Positions 21,928-36,456 of a DNA stretch of 64,000 nucleotides are shown here, piece by piece. Below the pieces are notes generated by a model. The model was given only the letters and a program-made list of their open reading frames with translations. It was not told the DNA's origin and made no database searches. The position numbers and the translations under genes were made by a program. The stretch covers positions 558,001 to 622,000 of the forward strand of contig QPMI01000453.1 of assembly GCA_004431415.1 (NCBI GenBank), given 5' to 3'. The DNA is from Cyanophora paradoxa (Eukaryota > Glaucocystophyceae > Cyanophorales > Cyanophoraceae). Position 1 is the first letter of the stretch. Each line of letters starts with the position of its first letter.

Positions 21928-24605
21928 CTAGGTCCGCACCACCGCAGGCTCCGGGGCGAACGAAACGCTCTTCTTGCGGGGGCGGGCGGGCGGAGTTCCG
22001 GATACCGGTACCCCCGCGGGCCCGTCCTCGGCGGCGGCGGCCAGGGCGGCCGCCACCTTCTCGGGGGGTACGAGGCCCGTGTCGAAGTCTCGGCCCTCGA
22101 CCCGAGGCAGGAGCGCCTTGTCGACCGCCTTCACAGCCGCCGGCGTTCCCGGCCCCTCCTCCAGCTACGGGTACTGTAAAGGGACGGGGGGGGAACAAGC
22201 AGAGAGGGGTACGCACGCGTTCGATCTCGAGGGGCGACTCGGCGATCGCGAGGGCTTCCGGGCCCGGCATGGGTAGCCCGGGGGCGGCTCGCGAGGAGAA
22301 GGAGGAGGCGGGGCCGGCGGCCGGGGCGGGCCCCGAGGCGGCGGCGGCGTGCGGCGCGGGCGCCGCCCCCTCGCCTTCGGGTCCTTCCGCCTCCCGCAAG
22401 TGCTCTGCGATCGCGAGCCGCGGGTGAGCCGGGCGCGGCGCGGGCGGCGGGCGTGGGCGGCGGGCGGGCGGGCGGGCGCGCCGATGAGCGCCGCGATGAA
22501 CTTCATGCCACCGCCCTCCCCCGGCGGCCCCGGCTCCTCGGGGTACGCGCGTTCCGGTCCCTCGTCGTACCCCTCCTCCTCCGGGAAGTGCGGGTCGCTT
22601 CGTTCGCCGATGCCGACGGGCCGCTGCCGCGGCGCGTGGGCGGGGCGGAGAGGGGGGAAGAGAGAGGTGGGGTACGGCGGACGCACGCCGAGGGTCGCGG
22701 CAAGGCGCGCCGGGTTGATTCTCGCCTCCGCCAGCCGAAGGAACGCTTCCAGCGGCTGCGCCGCGTCGGCTGCGAGGCGGGGGCAGACAAGGATCGATCA
22801 AGGCGGATACGCACTAAGTGGTCGTGGTGCGGGGAGGACCGCGAGTCGCCTTTCGCCCCCCCGTCCCCCTCTGTCGCTGCGTGATCCTCCTCCTCCTCTG
22901 CCTTGTGCAAAGCCTCCAGAGCCTCCAGCGCCCTCCTGGTCCGCTCGTACGTCTCCGCCGCCTCCTTTTCGGCCTCCTCGTGGCCCTTGGTCCCCCCGGG
23001 CGCCCCCGCCGGCAGCCGCTCCGGCGCCGGCAGCGCGTCGGCGTGCGCGTCGTGCGCCGGCTTCAGCTGCGCCGAGGGCGCGTGCTCCGGCCCGCGCTTC
23101 TCCAGGAGAAGGTTCGCCGCCTTGTCCAGCAGGTGGACGTAGCGGTACGGGTCCATCCCGCTACCCGTCTGCGCGCGGCCGATCCGTAAGAAGAAATAGG
23201 GGAGGGGTACAGGTACGGCGCGAGGAAGGGGGGTACCGGATCGCTGAGGATGCGCTGGACGGCCTGCATGACCGCCGGGTGCGAGAGGGCGTGGGGCTTG
23301 GACCGCTGGGGCGGAGGCGGCGGCGGCGGCGCTGCTGCCGCTGCTGCCGCTGCCTTCGCCTGGGATGAAGAGGCTGTGGAGCTGGATGACTCTGCCCTGT
23401 CGCTCGCGTCGCCGGCGCCCCTCGCGCCGGCATGGGTTCCGTTCGTCTGCGCCGCCGCCGCCGCGGCTGCGGCGGCCGCGGGGCGCGCCTCGGCCGACTG
23501 CCCCGACGGCAAGGAAGAGGACGAGGACGAGGAGGAGGAGGCGGCGCCCGCGGCGGCGGCCGCGGCCGCGGCGGCGTGGGCGTGGGCGCGCACGGCCGCC
23601 AGCTCCGCCATTCGCGAGTCCATGAAGTACTCCACGACTTCGTCCGCAGTCGGCTGCCGCCTCCGCCGCGCCTTCCGCTTCTGCCTCTCCGCCTCTGCTT
23701 CCGCCTCCGCCTCCGCCTCGGCCTGGCCCTCGGGCTGCTCGCCCCGCTCGGCCCGCTCGGCCCGCTCGGCGGCGGCGGCGGCGGCCTCCTGCTGGAGCCG
23801 CTCCTGCTCCTCGGCCCACTCCTCGTAGTCGCTGTCCTGCATCGCGAGGTACTGCAGCCCGTCGTACATTTCCTCTGCGCGCCCCGCAGTCAGCTAGCTC
23901 CTCCTCCGCGCTCAGAGCGAAGCCAAGCAAGCAAGCGAGCAAGCAGGGAAGCAAGCACCGAGGTCCTCGGCGACCCACTGCAGGTCGCCGTGCTGCGCCG
24001 TGCGCTGCTTGTAGCTCATCGGCCTCTGCTGTTGCCGTTCCTGCTGCTCCGGCGATGGCGACGTCGACGGCTTGGCGGGCTGCGCCGCCTCGCCCGCGAG
24101 GAGGCGCGCCACGTCCTCGGGGAGCGGCGGCTGGCAAGCAAGCGCGCCGTGAGCGGATGCATGCAAGCGCTCTGCAAGCGGCGGGGGGCGCACCAGCTCG
24201 CACAGCTCGTCGGGGAGCGCCAGCTGGGAGGGGTCAAGGAGCGGCGGCGGCACGTCTGGCAGGTCCTCGAGCTTCGCCTCGGCGATGTGCGCGTCCATGA
24301 AGCGCGTGAGATCGTACGGCGCCGTCGGGTTCGCCTGTATGTGATTCGCAAGCAGCTCCACCAGCGCACCCTCCAGCTCCGCCGGACTCAGGTTCGGAGG
24401 CTGCGGGGCGGTCGGCCGCCGCTTAGCTACGGCTAAAACGGCACTCACCGCATCGGGCGTGGCCTCGGCGGGGTCCTTCGAGGGCGTATCCGACCGCGAG
24501 CTTGAGGGCGTCAACTTTGCGAGCCTCGGCGGCGCGAACTCGTCATCTTCTCCCTTGGCCGCCTTCGCCGCCTTGCCGGAGCGCGGCGCTGTCTTCCTGG
24601 CCGGC
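21928..24605 (-). CDS. Unknown coiled-coil protein
   Basis: The start at MPARKTAPRSGKAAKAAKG is 70 bp from the divergent MFS gene. Exons follow in order: PPNLSPAELEGALVELLANH after a GTGAGT intron; PPLPEDVARLLAGEAAQ; EMYDGLQYLAMQDSDYEEWA; then a long Glu/Ala/Arg coiled coil with PTADEVVEYFMDSRMAEL; DPYRYVHLLDKAANLLLEKR; and a helical stretch with ETYERTRRALEALEALHKAEE. Later exons carry RLAEARINPARLAATLGVRP and PVGIGERSDPHFPEEEG, and the end is PRKKSVSFAPEPAVVRT. The KKSVSF motif resembles a PP1-binding RVxF site (inference). Some exon joins are uncertain. I do not recognise the family. Confidence 0.5.
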
Positions 24606-24675
24606 ATCGAATGGAAGTGGCCCCCCCCAGAGCCGATCGCACGTCGCATAATCAGCCGAAGCGAGCGCTGCGACG

Positions 24676-27600
24676 ATGCAGGAGACACGCTCGCTCGGCT
24701 TTCTGGTCGCGCTGAGCGGATTTTGGTTCGGTCTGTTTCTTGTCACGTGCGAGCCCGACCGCTTCTCCTTGTGCCGCGGCGCTCGAGCTCTCCTCACCCA
24801 CACGCGCAGCACCGCCAATACGGCTGTTGTGTGGCCGTCTCAGATCCGTGCCATCATTGGGGAGGAGCGCAAGGAGGTGCGCGCCAGTGCCGCGCTGACA
24901 CGGCAAAGCGCTGAGCGCCCTCGCGCTTGCAGCTCTTCAATGGCCTCATCCCCGCGCTCGGTCCGTGTGCTGCATTCAGATCGCTCACAGCTGAGCGCTG
25001 CTGGCGCTCTCGCGATTCGCGGCGGCTTTGTGTTGCGAGGGCCGCGCATTCGCAGCATCGCGTTAGAGCTCGCACACTTCGGCTTAGCGCTCCCGGCCGC
25101 AGGCGGGTTAGCGACGATCGTCTTCACGCCGCTCGCTGGTGCTCCGGCTCGCCGCCGTTCGCCGTGACGAGCGCTAGCGTGCACTGACGCAGCGAACTCT
25201 CGCAGGCTCTTTCTCCGATGCGAGGAAGTTCGTCCCTCGCTTCGGCAAGCGGCGGGTGCGCACTCCCGAGCGCGACGCCGTCGGATTCCGCGCTCACGCC
25301 CCGCGCAGCCGTACATCGTACTGGGCGTCCTGTTGGCGGTCTGCTCGCCCCGCGGCCCGAGCTGCAGCTGACCACCCGCGCGCGCGCCACTCAACGCGTT
25401 GTGCGTGCGCAGGCGGCGTCTCTGCTGTGGTGCTCCGCGTTCGGCTCGGGCTCGAGCGCGTGGGCCTTCCTCCTCCCCGTCCTCTCCCTAAACGCCGGCC
25501 TCGCCATCGCCAACGGTGCCGCCGCCTCGGATCGAATTCTCCTCCGCGCGCCCGCCGTCCGATCTGTTCGTTCGGCCCGTCTGCAGGCCCGTACGGCGGA
25601 CTGCTCCCCGACCTCGTCTCCAAGGCCCGCCGCGCACACGAGGCTCCGCCCGGCGCCGCGCGCCGCTGACTCGCTTCGTTTGCAGGAGCAGCGCGGCTTC
25701 GCCAGCGGCCTGATGGTATCGTACCCCCTCCGCTCAACTGAGCCGCCCGCGCTCACCTGAACCGACTCCGATGCCGCAGGGCATGGGCATGGCGCTCGGG
25801 AACGGTTGCGCCCCCCGCCCTCCTCTCCCCGCCCTCCGCGCGCGCCGACGCGCTTCCCGCGCGGCGGCAGTCGTCGGGGCAGCAGCGGCGGGCGCCCTCG
25901 CGGCACCGGACTCGTACTTCTCCCCCTACCTCTTCTCCGCCATCGCCCTCGCCGTCGCCTCCGTACCCCCCTTCCCTTCCCCCCCCCCCCTTGAATCAGT
26001 GACTCACCGACTTACTTACTTACTTGCTCGGTACCCTCCTACCCCCTCCCCAGCTCCCCACGGTGCTCTTCGTGCGGGAGGAGGGCCCCCCGTTGGGCGT
26101 CGAGGCGGCGGCCGGCGCCTGGTCCTTCCGCGAGTTTTTTTCCTCGCTCGCCCCCCGGGGGGAGGAGTACCGGGACTTCCGCTGGGTCCTGGGCGCCCGT
26201 ACCCTCTTCGAGCTCGGCGTCTGGGCCACCCTCCCCTTCTTCCAGGTACCCCTCCCCCCCCCCGCCCTATTCTTCGTTCCTTCATCCCTCTTATTCCGTA
26301 CCCCCCAGTACTTCTTCTCGGACGTTTTCGGCGAGAAGGGCGGCGGGGCGGAGCGGAGCGCGGCGCTCGCCGTCCTCGCGATCGTGCTGTGCGCCATCCC
26401 CACCACCCTCGCCGGCGGCTGGCTCTCGGACCGCATCCGCCGGCGCAAGCCCATCGTCTACGGGAGCTGCGCCCTCATCGTAGCCTCCCTAGCCCTTCTC
26501 TCCGCCTGTACCCTCCTCCTCGCCTCGCCCTCCTACGGCGTCGTGTACCTCTCGGCCGCCCTTTTCGGGGCAGGCTTCGGGTCTTTCGGGGCAGTGGATT
26601 GGGCCCTCGCCGTCGACGTCCTTCCCCGCCCCGACGAGGCCGCCAAGGACCTTGGTCCGCCCTGTACCCCCCCGGCGCTCTCTAAACACGAGTACCCCCA
26701 CGCTGCGCCGCTTAGCCCGTTTCTAAAGCTTGCCAAACCCGTTCGTAATCTTTCTAGTCTGTCTAAGCGCCTCTAAGCGTCCTCTGAGCGTCCTCTAAGC
26801 GTCCTTTCCCCCAACGCCGCCGACGAGGACCTCGGTCCGCCCCTGTACCCCCGGCGCTCTCCCGGCCCTCTCTTCGACCTTCGGCCCTTTCCTGTAAACT
26901 TGAAACCCGCGCCCACTCTTTCCTCGTCGCTCGGTTTCCGTGCAGGCGTCTGGAACATCAGCTTCACCGTACCCCAGGTCGCGGCCCCGCCCCCCTCCGG
27001 CCCCGCCCTCGCCCCGTCTAAGCTCTTTCTACTCCGTCTCTCTAAGCTCTCTAGGACCCCTTCTAAGCTTTCTGGCGTGGCGCCGCTTCCCTCCGACGAG
27101 AGGCTCCGGCCTCGTCCTAGGCCCCCTTTCTTCTAAGCCTTAGGCCTAGGCCCCCTTCCTTCTAAGCCTTCTGGCCCCTTTCTGAGCCTCTAGATCTCCG
27201 CGCAGGTCGTGGCGCCTCTCATGTCCGGCCTCGTCCTCGCCTCGCTCAAGGGCCTGGGGGCCTCCCCCCCCGCCGCCTACGGCCTCCTCTTTGTCTTCGT
27301 GCTCCTCCTCTTCGCCGGCTCGGCGCTGGCACTGCGGCCCGTGCGCGAGGCCTCGCTGGACTACGAGCCGATCGGGGAGCGCGAGCCGCGGGGCCCCTCG
27401 CTGGAGACGGCGTGGACGCGCCCCTGGCGCCGCGCGTCGCAGGCCTACGTCGGCGGTGCGCGGCAGCGGCAGCGGCGGGTTTAGAATTGCTTAGAGCCGG
27501 TGGATTTAGATCACCGATCGGATTTATAATTAGATGAGATCAGATCTAGATCCAGAGCCAGCGGCTCACGAGAGAGCGCGCGCGCGCGCGCAGAGCCGTA

Positions 27601-27691
27601 CGCGTACGAGCCCCGGCGCGGGAGCGTGGCGGGCGCGCCGGCGCCCGACGAGTGGGGCAGGCCCCGCCTCCCCACCGAGCCCGAGCTGTAG
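24676..27691 (+). CDS. Major facilitator superfamily transporter
   Basis: Multi-exon membrane transporter. Exon 1 starts MQETRSLGFLVALSGFWFGL (TM1). It is followed by LFNGLIPALV, the loop with FSDARKFVPRFGKRR (the MFS motif-A-like D-x-R/K-x-G-R/K-R/K region after TM2), YIVLGVLLAVC, and SSAWAFLLPVLSLNAGLAIANG. Then come GLLPDLV, QRGFASGLMG and an NVVGAAAAGALAA helix. The second half has VLGARTLFELGVWATLPFFQ, LAVLAIVLCAIPTTLAGGWL with SDRIRRRKPIVYGS (motif A again), and GAGFGSFGAVDWALAVDVLP. It continues with WNISFTVPQVVAPLMSG and YGLLFVFVLLLFAGSAL. A last exon, EPYAYEPRRGSVAGAP, ends EL at 27,691. The arrangement resembles sugar or small-solute MFS carriers, but the substrate is not visible. 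Some introns begin GTACCCC. Confidence 0.75.
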
Positions 27692-28204
27692 TCCCTGCCG
27701 CCCCCTTTCGCTGGCTCGGGGCTTCCGAGGGGCGGCGCGCCACTGCCGGCGCCATGGCGACGACCACGGTCCCCTCGCAATCTTGATCTCGAGCTCGCCA
27801 CTGTAAATACGATTTGATCATGAAGATGTATCGATATCTATCTTCTGCTTCGCATCGCGCGCCACTTCGTCTTTATTTGACCCACCAGTCCTCGACGCGC
27901 CCGCGCGCCATCTCAAGCTCAGCGCCCTACTATCCCCTGCGTCGCGTGCATGCATTGCCCCCATTACATTGCTACCCGGCCCCCCCGCCCAACTTGGCAA
28001 CCCCAAGCTTCGGGAATGGAAGTGAGGCAGACCTCGGATAATAATTACTGCGCGGAGAGACTCCCGCGCCTACGACAGGGAGCCTTGAAAGAACAAAAGG
28101 AGCGCGCGCGGCTGGCTAGCCTCCACGCGCTTCCACACCGCAGATGCTGGCCCCCTTTGGGGGGGGCCCGTACAGCGCGCGAAGCTGATGACGGCGTGCC
28201 GCCA
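27692..28204. other. Intergenic region, tail-to-tail
   Basis: This 513-bp spacer separates the convergent 3' ends of the MFS and HSP70 genes. It contains AGATCTAGATC-type palindromes and G-runs but no ORF or RNA that I can support. Confidence 0.5.
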
Positions 28205-31048
<2,844 letters not shown>

Positions 31049-31144
31049 TGTGAACTGTGTCTCGATAGCGTGAACTGATACCGCGGCCGAGAAGCAGGTG
31101 TGACTGACGCGAGTGAAGCGGGACCGAACTTGGCACCGACGAAC

Positions 31145-31235
31145 TGAGAGAACCTTCGGAGGGGGGGAAGGGGAAGGCGGGTACAGTCGCTTGGATGCTT
31201 CGCGAAGGCTCGAGTTGCTTCCAGAGCCTTCTAAG
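31145..31235. promoter_or_regulatory. Heat shock element cluster
   Basis: About 100-190 bp upstream of the HSP70 start codon lie GAACCTTC (31,150-31,157, fits nGAAnnTTCn), TTCGCGAA (31,199-31,206, fits nTTCnnGAAn) and TTCCAGAGCCTTC (31,219-31,231, three alternating units with one mismatch). These match the HSF-binding consensus. The region lies between divergent genes, so it could also act on the JmjC gene. Confidence 0.6.
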
Positions 31236-31637
31236 CGGCGATCTCGTCTCCCCGGGACCGTCCCGGTGCTCCCGTTGCGATCCTGTTGCCGGCGCTGCCC
31301 CCGCTGCCGAGCGATGCATGATCAATTTGAGGGGGGCGAAGCTTGCCCTCCTGTCGCGGTACCCCCAGGCGTTGCAATTCTCAGCAATTGCAGCAATTCG
31401 CTTCAGGGCGTCGACGTCGGCGTGGCTGCAGCGCGGTCCGGCGTGCAGCGGGATCGTCTAGCGTGCCTCGAGCGCACACAGCCCGGCGTCGGCGACATCT
31501 CAGGCGTTGGCACGAATTAAGTTGAGCGCCGGCAGCAAGCTCGCACGCAGCCGCGAGCAGCGGCAGCACGCGAACACAAAAGCAGCTAAACGTGCGACCA
31601 GGCGTGCGTTTGCTCGCCAGAGCGCAGCAGGGGCAGA

Positions 31638-33072
31638 ATGCAGCGGAGCGCCGCCCGGTCAGCGCGCGGCGCGGCAGGCGCGATCGGTCGCCTGCGGGCC
31701 ACGCTTCTCGCGCGGCGCGCGTACGCGTCGTCCTCGGCGCCCGTCGAGGTGCTGCGCGTCCCGGCCGCGTCCCTCGGGCTCGAGGAGTTCCGGCAGCGCT
31801 TCGTCCAGCCAAAGCTTCCCTGCATCCTCACCGGCGGCATCGATGGATGGCCCGCACTAGAGCGATGGGTGCGGCGGGGTGTGCGGCGCGCGTTGGAGCC
31901 CGCGCTGACCTGCTGAGCAGAGGGACCCGAGCTACTTCGTGCGGCTCTTCGGCGATGAGACCGTGCCAGTGGAGGTGGGCGGGACGTACCTAGGTGAGCG
32001 CCGCCTGCATTGCTTGGCAGTGCTGGATCCACGCGATTCCCTCTCACCGCGGCACCGCGCGCGCGCGCGCGCACCCGGTGGCCAGACCCGCAGATGCGGA
32101 AGGAAAGCATGACCATGGCGGCGTTCGTTGAAAGGCACCTGCGGGGGGGCGCGAAGGAGACGGGGTACCTCGCGCAGCACCAGCTCTTCGGCCAGGTCCC
32201 TGCCCTCCGGGAGGACATCGAAGTGCGTCCCACTTCGCGTCGTCGACCGGCCGACTGGACGACACGCCCAGTCTGACCCCGGGAGGCCCCTGGGGACATG
32301 CGCAGGTGCCGGGGTTCGTTGCGGCTGGGAGGGGTGACATGCACCAGGTCTCGGCGTGGATAGGGCCCATCAACACTGTATCCCCGCTCCACAGGTCCGA
32401 CCCGCCCGCCGAGTCCGCGCGCGCCCGGGCGGCATGTCGAATCCAATCAAAGCTGATCCCATTGCACCGAAGGGACCCCTACGAGAACCTCTTGTGCCAA
32501 GTTCGCGCCCTCTCCTGTACCCGGCTCCCTCAGCCCTCCGCCGTCTCACCTTTACCCCCTTTCAGGTGGTAGGGTGCAAGCGCGTCGTCCTGTACCCCCC
32601 GTCCCAGGAGCCCCTCCTGTACCCCTTCCGCCAGCTCAACCTGAGGAACAGCTCGCAGGCGAGCGGCCCACCCCTCCCCCGGCCCGTGCATGCGCATGCG
32701 CGCGTACCCCCCACTGACGAGGCGCGGGGGTACATGTACACAGGTGGACGTGGAGAAGCCCGACCTGGACCGCTTCCCCCTCTTCGCCGAGGCCAAGGGG
32801 GTAACCTGCGAAGTCCAGTGCGTTCCATTTAAACTTGGCCCGCGGCCGGGCCGCGCCTCTTTCTCGTACTCGAGCTCCGTCCGACGTCACGTACGTACAC
32901 TACGCAGCGCGGGCGAAATGCTGTACCTCCCCCTCCGCTACTGGCACTATATCCGCTCGGTGCCCGTCGAGGGCGCCGGGTACTCCGCCACCGTGCGGCC
33001 GTCCCTCTTCCCTCTTTTTCCCTCACCCTCGGCTCACGAGCTTCAGCGCAGGTCACTTTTTGGTGGATGTAG
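31638..33072 (+). CDS. JmjC-domain oxygenase, JMJD5/KDM8-like
   Basis: Fe(II)/2-oxoglutarate oxygenase. An Arg/Ala-rich N-terminus (MQRSAARSARGAAGAIGRLR) may be an organelle presequence. The domain follows as LPCILTGGIDGWPALERW, RDPSYFVRLFGDETVPVEVG, YLAQHQLFGQVPALREDI, AWIGPINTVSPLHRDPYENL (iron-binding HxD, assembled across an intron at about 32,394-32,472), VVGCKRVVLYPPSQEPLLYP, VDVEKPDLDRFPLFAEAKG, GEMLYLPLRYWHYIRSVPVE (distal His) and TVTFWWM. These blocks line up with animal and plant JMJD5, a protein hydroxylase. A histone or ribosomal substrate cannot be told from sequence. Eight or so introns are present, one with a GC donor after RNSSQ. Confidence 0.85.
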
Positions 33073-33177
33073 AAGAAATGCAATGCAATGCAACGAGCTG
33101 TGAGGAAGGGGCGGGGAGGAGGGGGCGGCGCGGGCGCAGGGAAGGCGAGGGGGTGGGGAAGGAGCGGGCGAGGGGGG

Positions 33178-34921
33178 TCAGGCGCGGGCCTCGAGCACAA
33201 CCGAGTCGAGGTAGAAACCGCGGTCGCCAAGGCCGCCCCAGATCTGCTCAGATCGGATCAGATGGGCCGCGCTTCCTCGGCGCCGGCACCGGCGCCGCGC
33301 GGGCCGCACCCAGAGCCGGGGCGGGGTGGCGCCGCCCTTGAGGTTCGTGACGAAGGAGTACTGGCCGCGGCGCGCGCAGGGCGGGGAGCCCTTGTCCGTG
33401 AGCATGCGCCACGTGCAGGCCTGGTCCGGGCCGGGCGCTGCGCAGGGGCCGTGAGGGACGAAGCGGGGCGGGGAAGGGGCAAGCGAGCGGAACGCACCGA
33501 TGTCGAGGATGTGGAGGTCGTTAAAGAAGCCGCGGTGGGCGTTGCCGCCGAAGCTCCAGATCTGCCAGCCGGCCGCCTCATCAGCGCCGTGATGCGAAGC
33601 GAAGCTATGCGGGGCGGGGCGAGCCTGGTTGCCGATAGCCACGAAGCTGGGGCAGGCGCGCGGCGAGGGGACGTCCCCGTTGCACAGCACGCGCGACCAG
33701 TTGTGCGAGTCTACGGGGCCCGCCCGTCGGCCCGTGGAGGGCGCCGCGCGCGCGGGCGGAGAGGCGCGCACCGGTCTCGTAGACGTATACGTCGTTCAAG
33801 AAGCCCGTGACGTCAGCGCCGCCGAAGATCCAGATGTTGCGGCCCACGACGGTCGCGCCGCACAGGCCCCGCGGCGTCGGCACGTCTGCGGGCGCCCATT
33901 CGATCGGCGGCCGCGCCGCGGCGCAGAGCGGCGTGCGGACCGCCGAGCGACGGGACGGGCCGCCACTGCCACGTGTCCGTATCGAGGGCGAGCATAGAGA
34001 AACCCGAGTCGACGCGGTTGGCGTCGAGGGAAGTGCCGCCGATGCAGTAGACCGTCTCGTTCACGGCGACCATCGAGTGGAACATGCGCTGCCCCGAGAT
34101 CGAGGCGCCCATGCACGGAACCAGCGACAGCGCGTTCGTGTCTGCGGGGCGCGGATGAGCACACGAGAGCAGGTCGCGGCGGCGGTCGGCCGGCCCGCAC
34201 CAGTGTTGAACACGAGGCACGAGTTCATGTGCTGGAGTGCTACGGAGAAGTGCGCGAAGCCGCCGTACACGCTGCGCGAGGAGCGCGCGTTAGAGAGCGC
34301 ATCGCGGACTCGGGAGGGAGTGAGGGCGGACATCAGCTTGGACCCGCACGCGACGATGGCTGCTCGAGACCGGCCCTGGAAGAACTGCGACAGCAGCGCG
34401 GGGTCCGAAGGCTGGACCTGCATGATCTGCCGTGTCCGGCCAAGGCAGGGCTCAACCGAGTTGCTCCGCAGCCTCCGCGCCGGCGGGTCCTCCTCTGTGC
34501 CGCGATCAAATTCCAGACGAGCGGCCTGTCCGGAAAAACAGCCGCACCGATCTTGATGTAGAAGATGCTCTTTGTCGTCACAATCCATATCTTTCCGTTC
34601 AGCTCCGCGGCTAGGTACTCGGTCTGCAGTGCATCAGCCGAAAGCGCTTGCTGCTCCCCAGCGCGGGGGTGCGCACTTGGTCTAGCGGGATCGCCGGGCT
34701 CACTGGCACCGATGTCCAACAGTTCCACTCTGCAGGGCGCGAATGGCGGATCCCGAGTGAGCCCCCTCGGCACAGACCCGCACCCAGCTCAGCGACGCAG
34801 CGCACCGCTTTCCGCCATGCCAGCTTCCCGTCTTGGTGTTGGCACAGTGTTGCAGATGAACTGCGAGACATGCGCGAGCGCAGCAGGTCAGTGAGAGCTT
34901 CACAACCGGGGCCGCCTTCAT
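33178..34921 (-). CDS. Kelch-repeat protein
   Basis: Several kelch blades are readable: TVPTPRREAGMAES with LNGKIWIVTTKSIFYIKIG, then MNSCLVFN, then FHSMVAVNETVYCIGGTSLD with FSMLALDTDTWQWRPVPSLG. VVGRNIWIFGGADVTGFLND with VYVYETG and WQIWSFGGNAHRGFFNDLHI with LDIG come next. The last exon has GQYSFVTN and ends near LDSVVLEARA. Alternating GG and W/Y positions fit a beta-propeller of about six blades, probably a protein-interaction platform. The start at 34,921 (MKAAPVVKLSL) is tentative and could encode a short signal-like helix. No catalytic domain is visible. Confidence 0.7.
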
Positions 34922-35407
34922 TTTCGAAACCGTCAGCGCGGCTGCCGAGCGGGCGACGCGCACCAGCTACTGGCAGCTGCAAAGGCTTTGTCCGCACGCT
35001 TTGGGAACTGCGGGCGGCGCGGCGAGGTCGATTGGCCGCGGATGCTGGTAAACCTCTGCCGGGCTCCGGCGGGGGGCACCGTGGGGATGCTGCTACGTCT
35101 TCAGCAGCCTGCAGTGCCTACAGCTGTCCTCTGGCGACCGCGGAACCGCAGCACGACAAGTTCCTCGTTCAAACCCTCTTTTTTTTCGCGAGCTCCCTGG
35201 CTGTACCCCGCGTTGCTGGACTTCCTACTGAGCGCTCCCAGCGCGGTTTTCGAGCGATCAGCGCACGTTCCGAGCGGGCAGCACACATAAGGGAGCAGGT
35301 TTTTAGTCCGGCCGCCTCCGTCCACGAGCCGCCTCTGGCCTCGCGCACCGCGCGGCATCCGACGCGCTCGCGGAATCGCTGGCTCGCCTCAGGGCGCTGC
35401 TGCAGCC

Positions 35408-36316
35408 ATGGGTTTCTTCGGCAGCGCCCGCCCTGTGCCGCCCGAGGTCGTGGCCCGCATTACGAACTGCTCATGGCGCGCGGACGGGCCCGTGCGACTC
35501 GAGGAGCTGCGGCACGTCGTGGTGGATACCTGGTCATACCAGGGTGCGTCTTCGGCTCTGCGATCTGCGTGCCTGCCTTGCGCTGCCCACGCGTATGCAA
35601 TCTTACGCCGAGGTTTCCTGCAGGCACGTCGCAGCTCGGCGAGGTCATCGTGCACGAGGCGGTGGCCGATGAGCTGGTCGCTATCTTCGCCGATCTGTAC
35701 AAGGCGCGCTTCCCAATTGAGAAAATGCGGCTCATTGACGAGTACAACGCCGACGACATCCTCTCTATGACCGGTGCGTGCGCTGCGCTCGCGGCAGCAC
35801 GCGTTGCTGCATCGATATCCATTGTCCGCGTTGCCGGCCCTCCTTGACCGCGGCGCGGTCCCCTGCAGACAACAACTCATCGGCGCTCTGCGTGCGGCCT
35901 GTGACGGGCACAACGAACCGCTGGTCGAAGCACGCGTATGGCCGGGCAATCGACATCAACCCCCTCGTCAATCCCTATGTCAAGGGGTGCGCGGTGGCTT
36001 TGCGCGCTTTGCCCCGGCGCCCCGCGCCCTTGCTTACACGCACGACGCCGCGCCGGCGGACAGGACGACAGTGCTGCCGGAGGCGGGAAAGCCCTACGCC
36101 GACCGCAGCAACGACGCGCCAGGTCCCAGCCTGCCCGCCTCGCGTCTTGCTACGGCGCCCCTGACGGCGGCCGGCCGCGGCCAAGCAGGGATGATCAGGA
36201 AGGGAGACGCCTGCTACACGGCCTTCGTGAGCCGCGGGTGGGAGTGGGGCGGCGACTGGACGTCGCTCAAGGACTACCAGCACTTCGAAAAGCCAGTTCC
36301 CGGGGGATCCAGCTAA
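35408..36316 (+). CDS. M15-family metallopeptidase, bacterial type (M15C/D-Ala-D-Ala or L-Ala-D-Glu peptidase)
   Basis: The spliced protein reads MGFFGSARPVPPEVVARITN, YQGTSQLGEVIVHEAVADEL, FPIEKMRLIDEYNADDILSM, SSALCVRPVTGTTNRWSKHA, YGRAIDINPLVNPYVKG, TVLPEAGKPYADRS, GMIRKGDACYTAFVSRGWEW and GGDWTSLKDYQHFEKPVP. The HAYGRAID and YQHFEK motifs supply the zinc ligands (His, Asp, His) of M15 peptidases, which in bacteria cut peptide cross-links or stem peptides of peptidoglycan. At about 220 residues after splicing it fits the single catalytic domain. At least four introns, with GTGCG or GTCCC donors, show it is a nuclear gene. I see no clear signal peptide. Transfer from bacteria is likely (inference). 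Confidence 0.85.
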
Positions 36317-36456
36317 CGCCTTATTTAATGAAGCTTGCGCCCTGCCTTCGCCTTCGCCTCAGCATTTCCTTGGCTCATTTCACAGCACAATAGCGCAACT
36401 GCACACGCAGATGTATAGCTAAATATTCCTTTTGAAATGAAACCCGCACTGTTTAT

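Noticed and set aside
27534-27806. Separate small gene after the MFS transporter
   Set aside because: The EPYAYEPRRGSV exon joins in frame to the transporter exon ending AYVG across an intron with GT and AG borders, so it is the last MFS exon.
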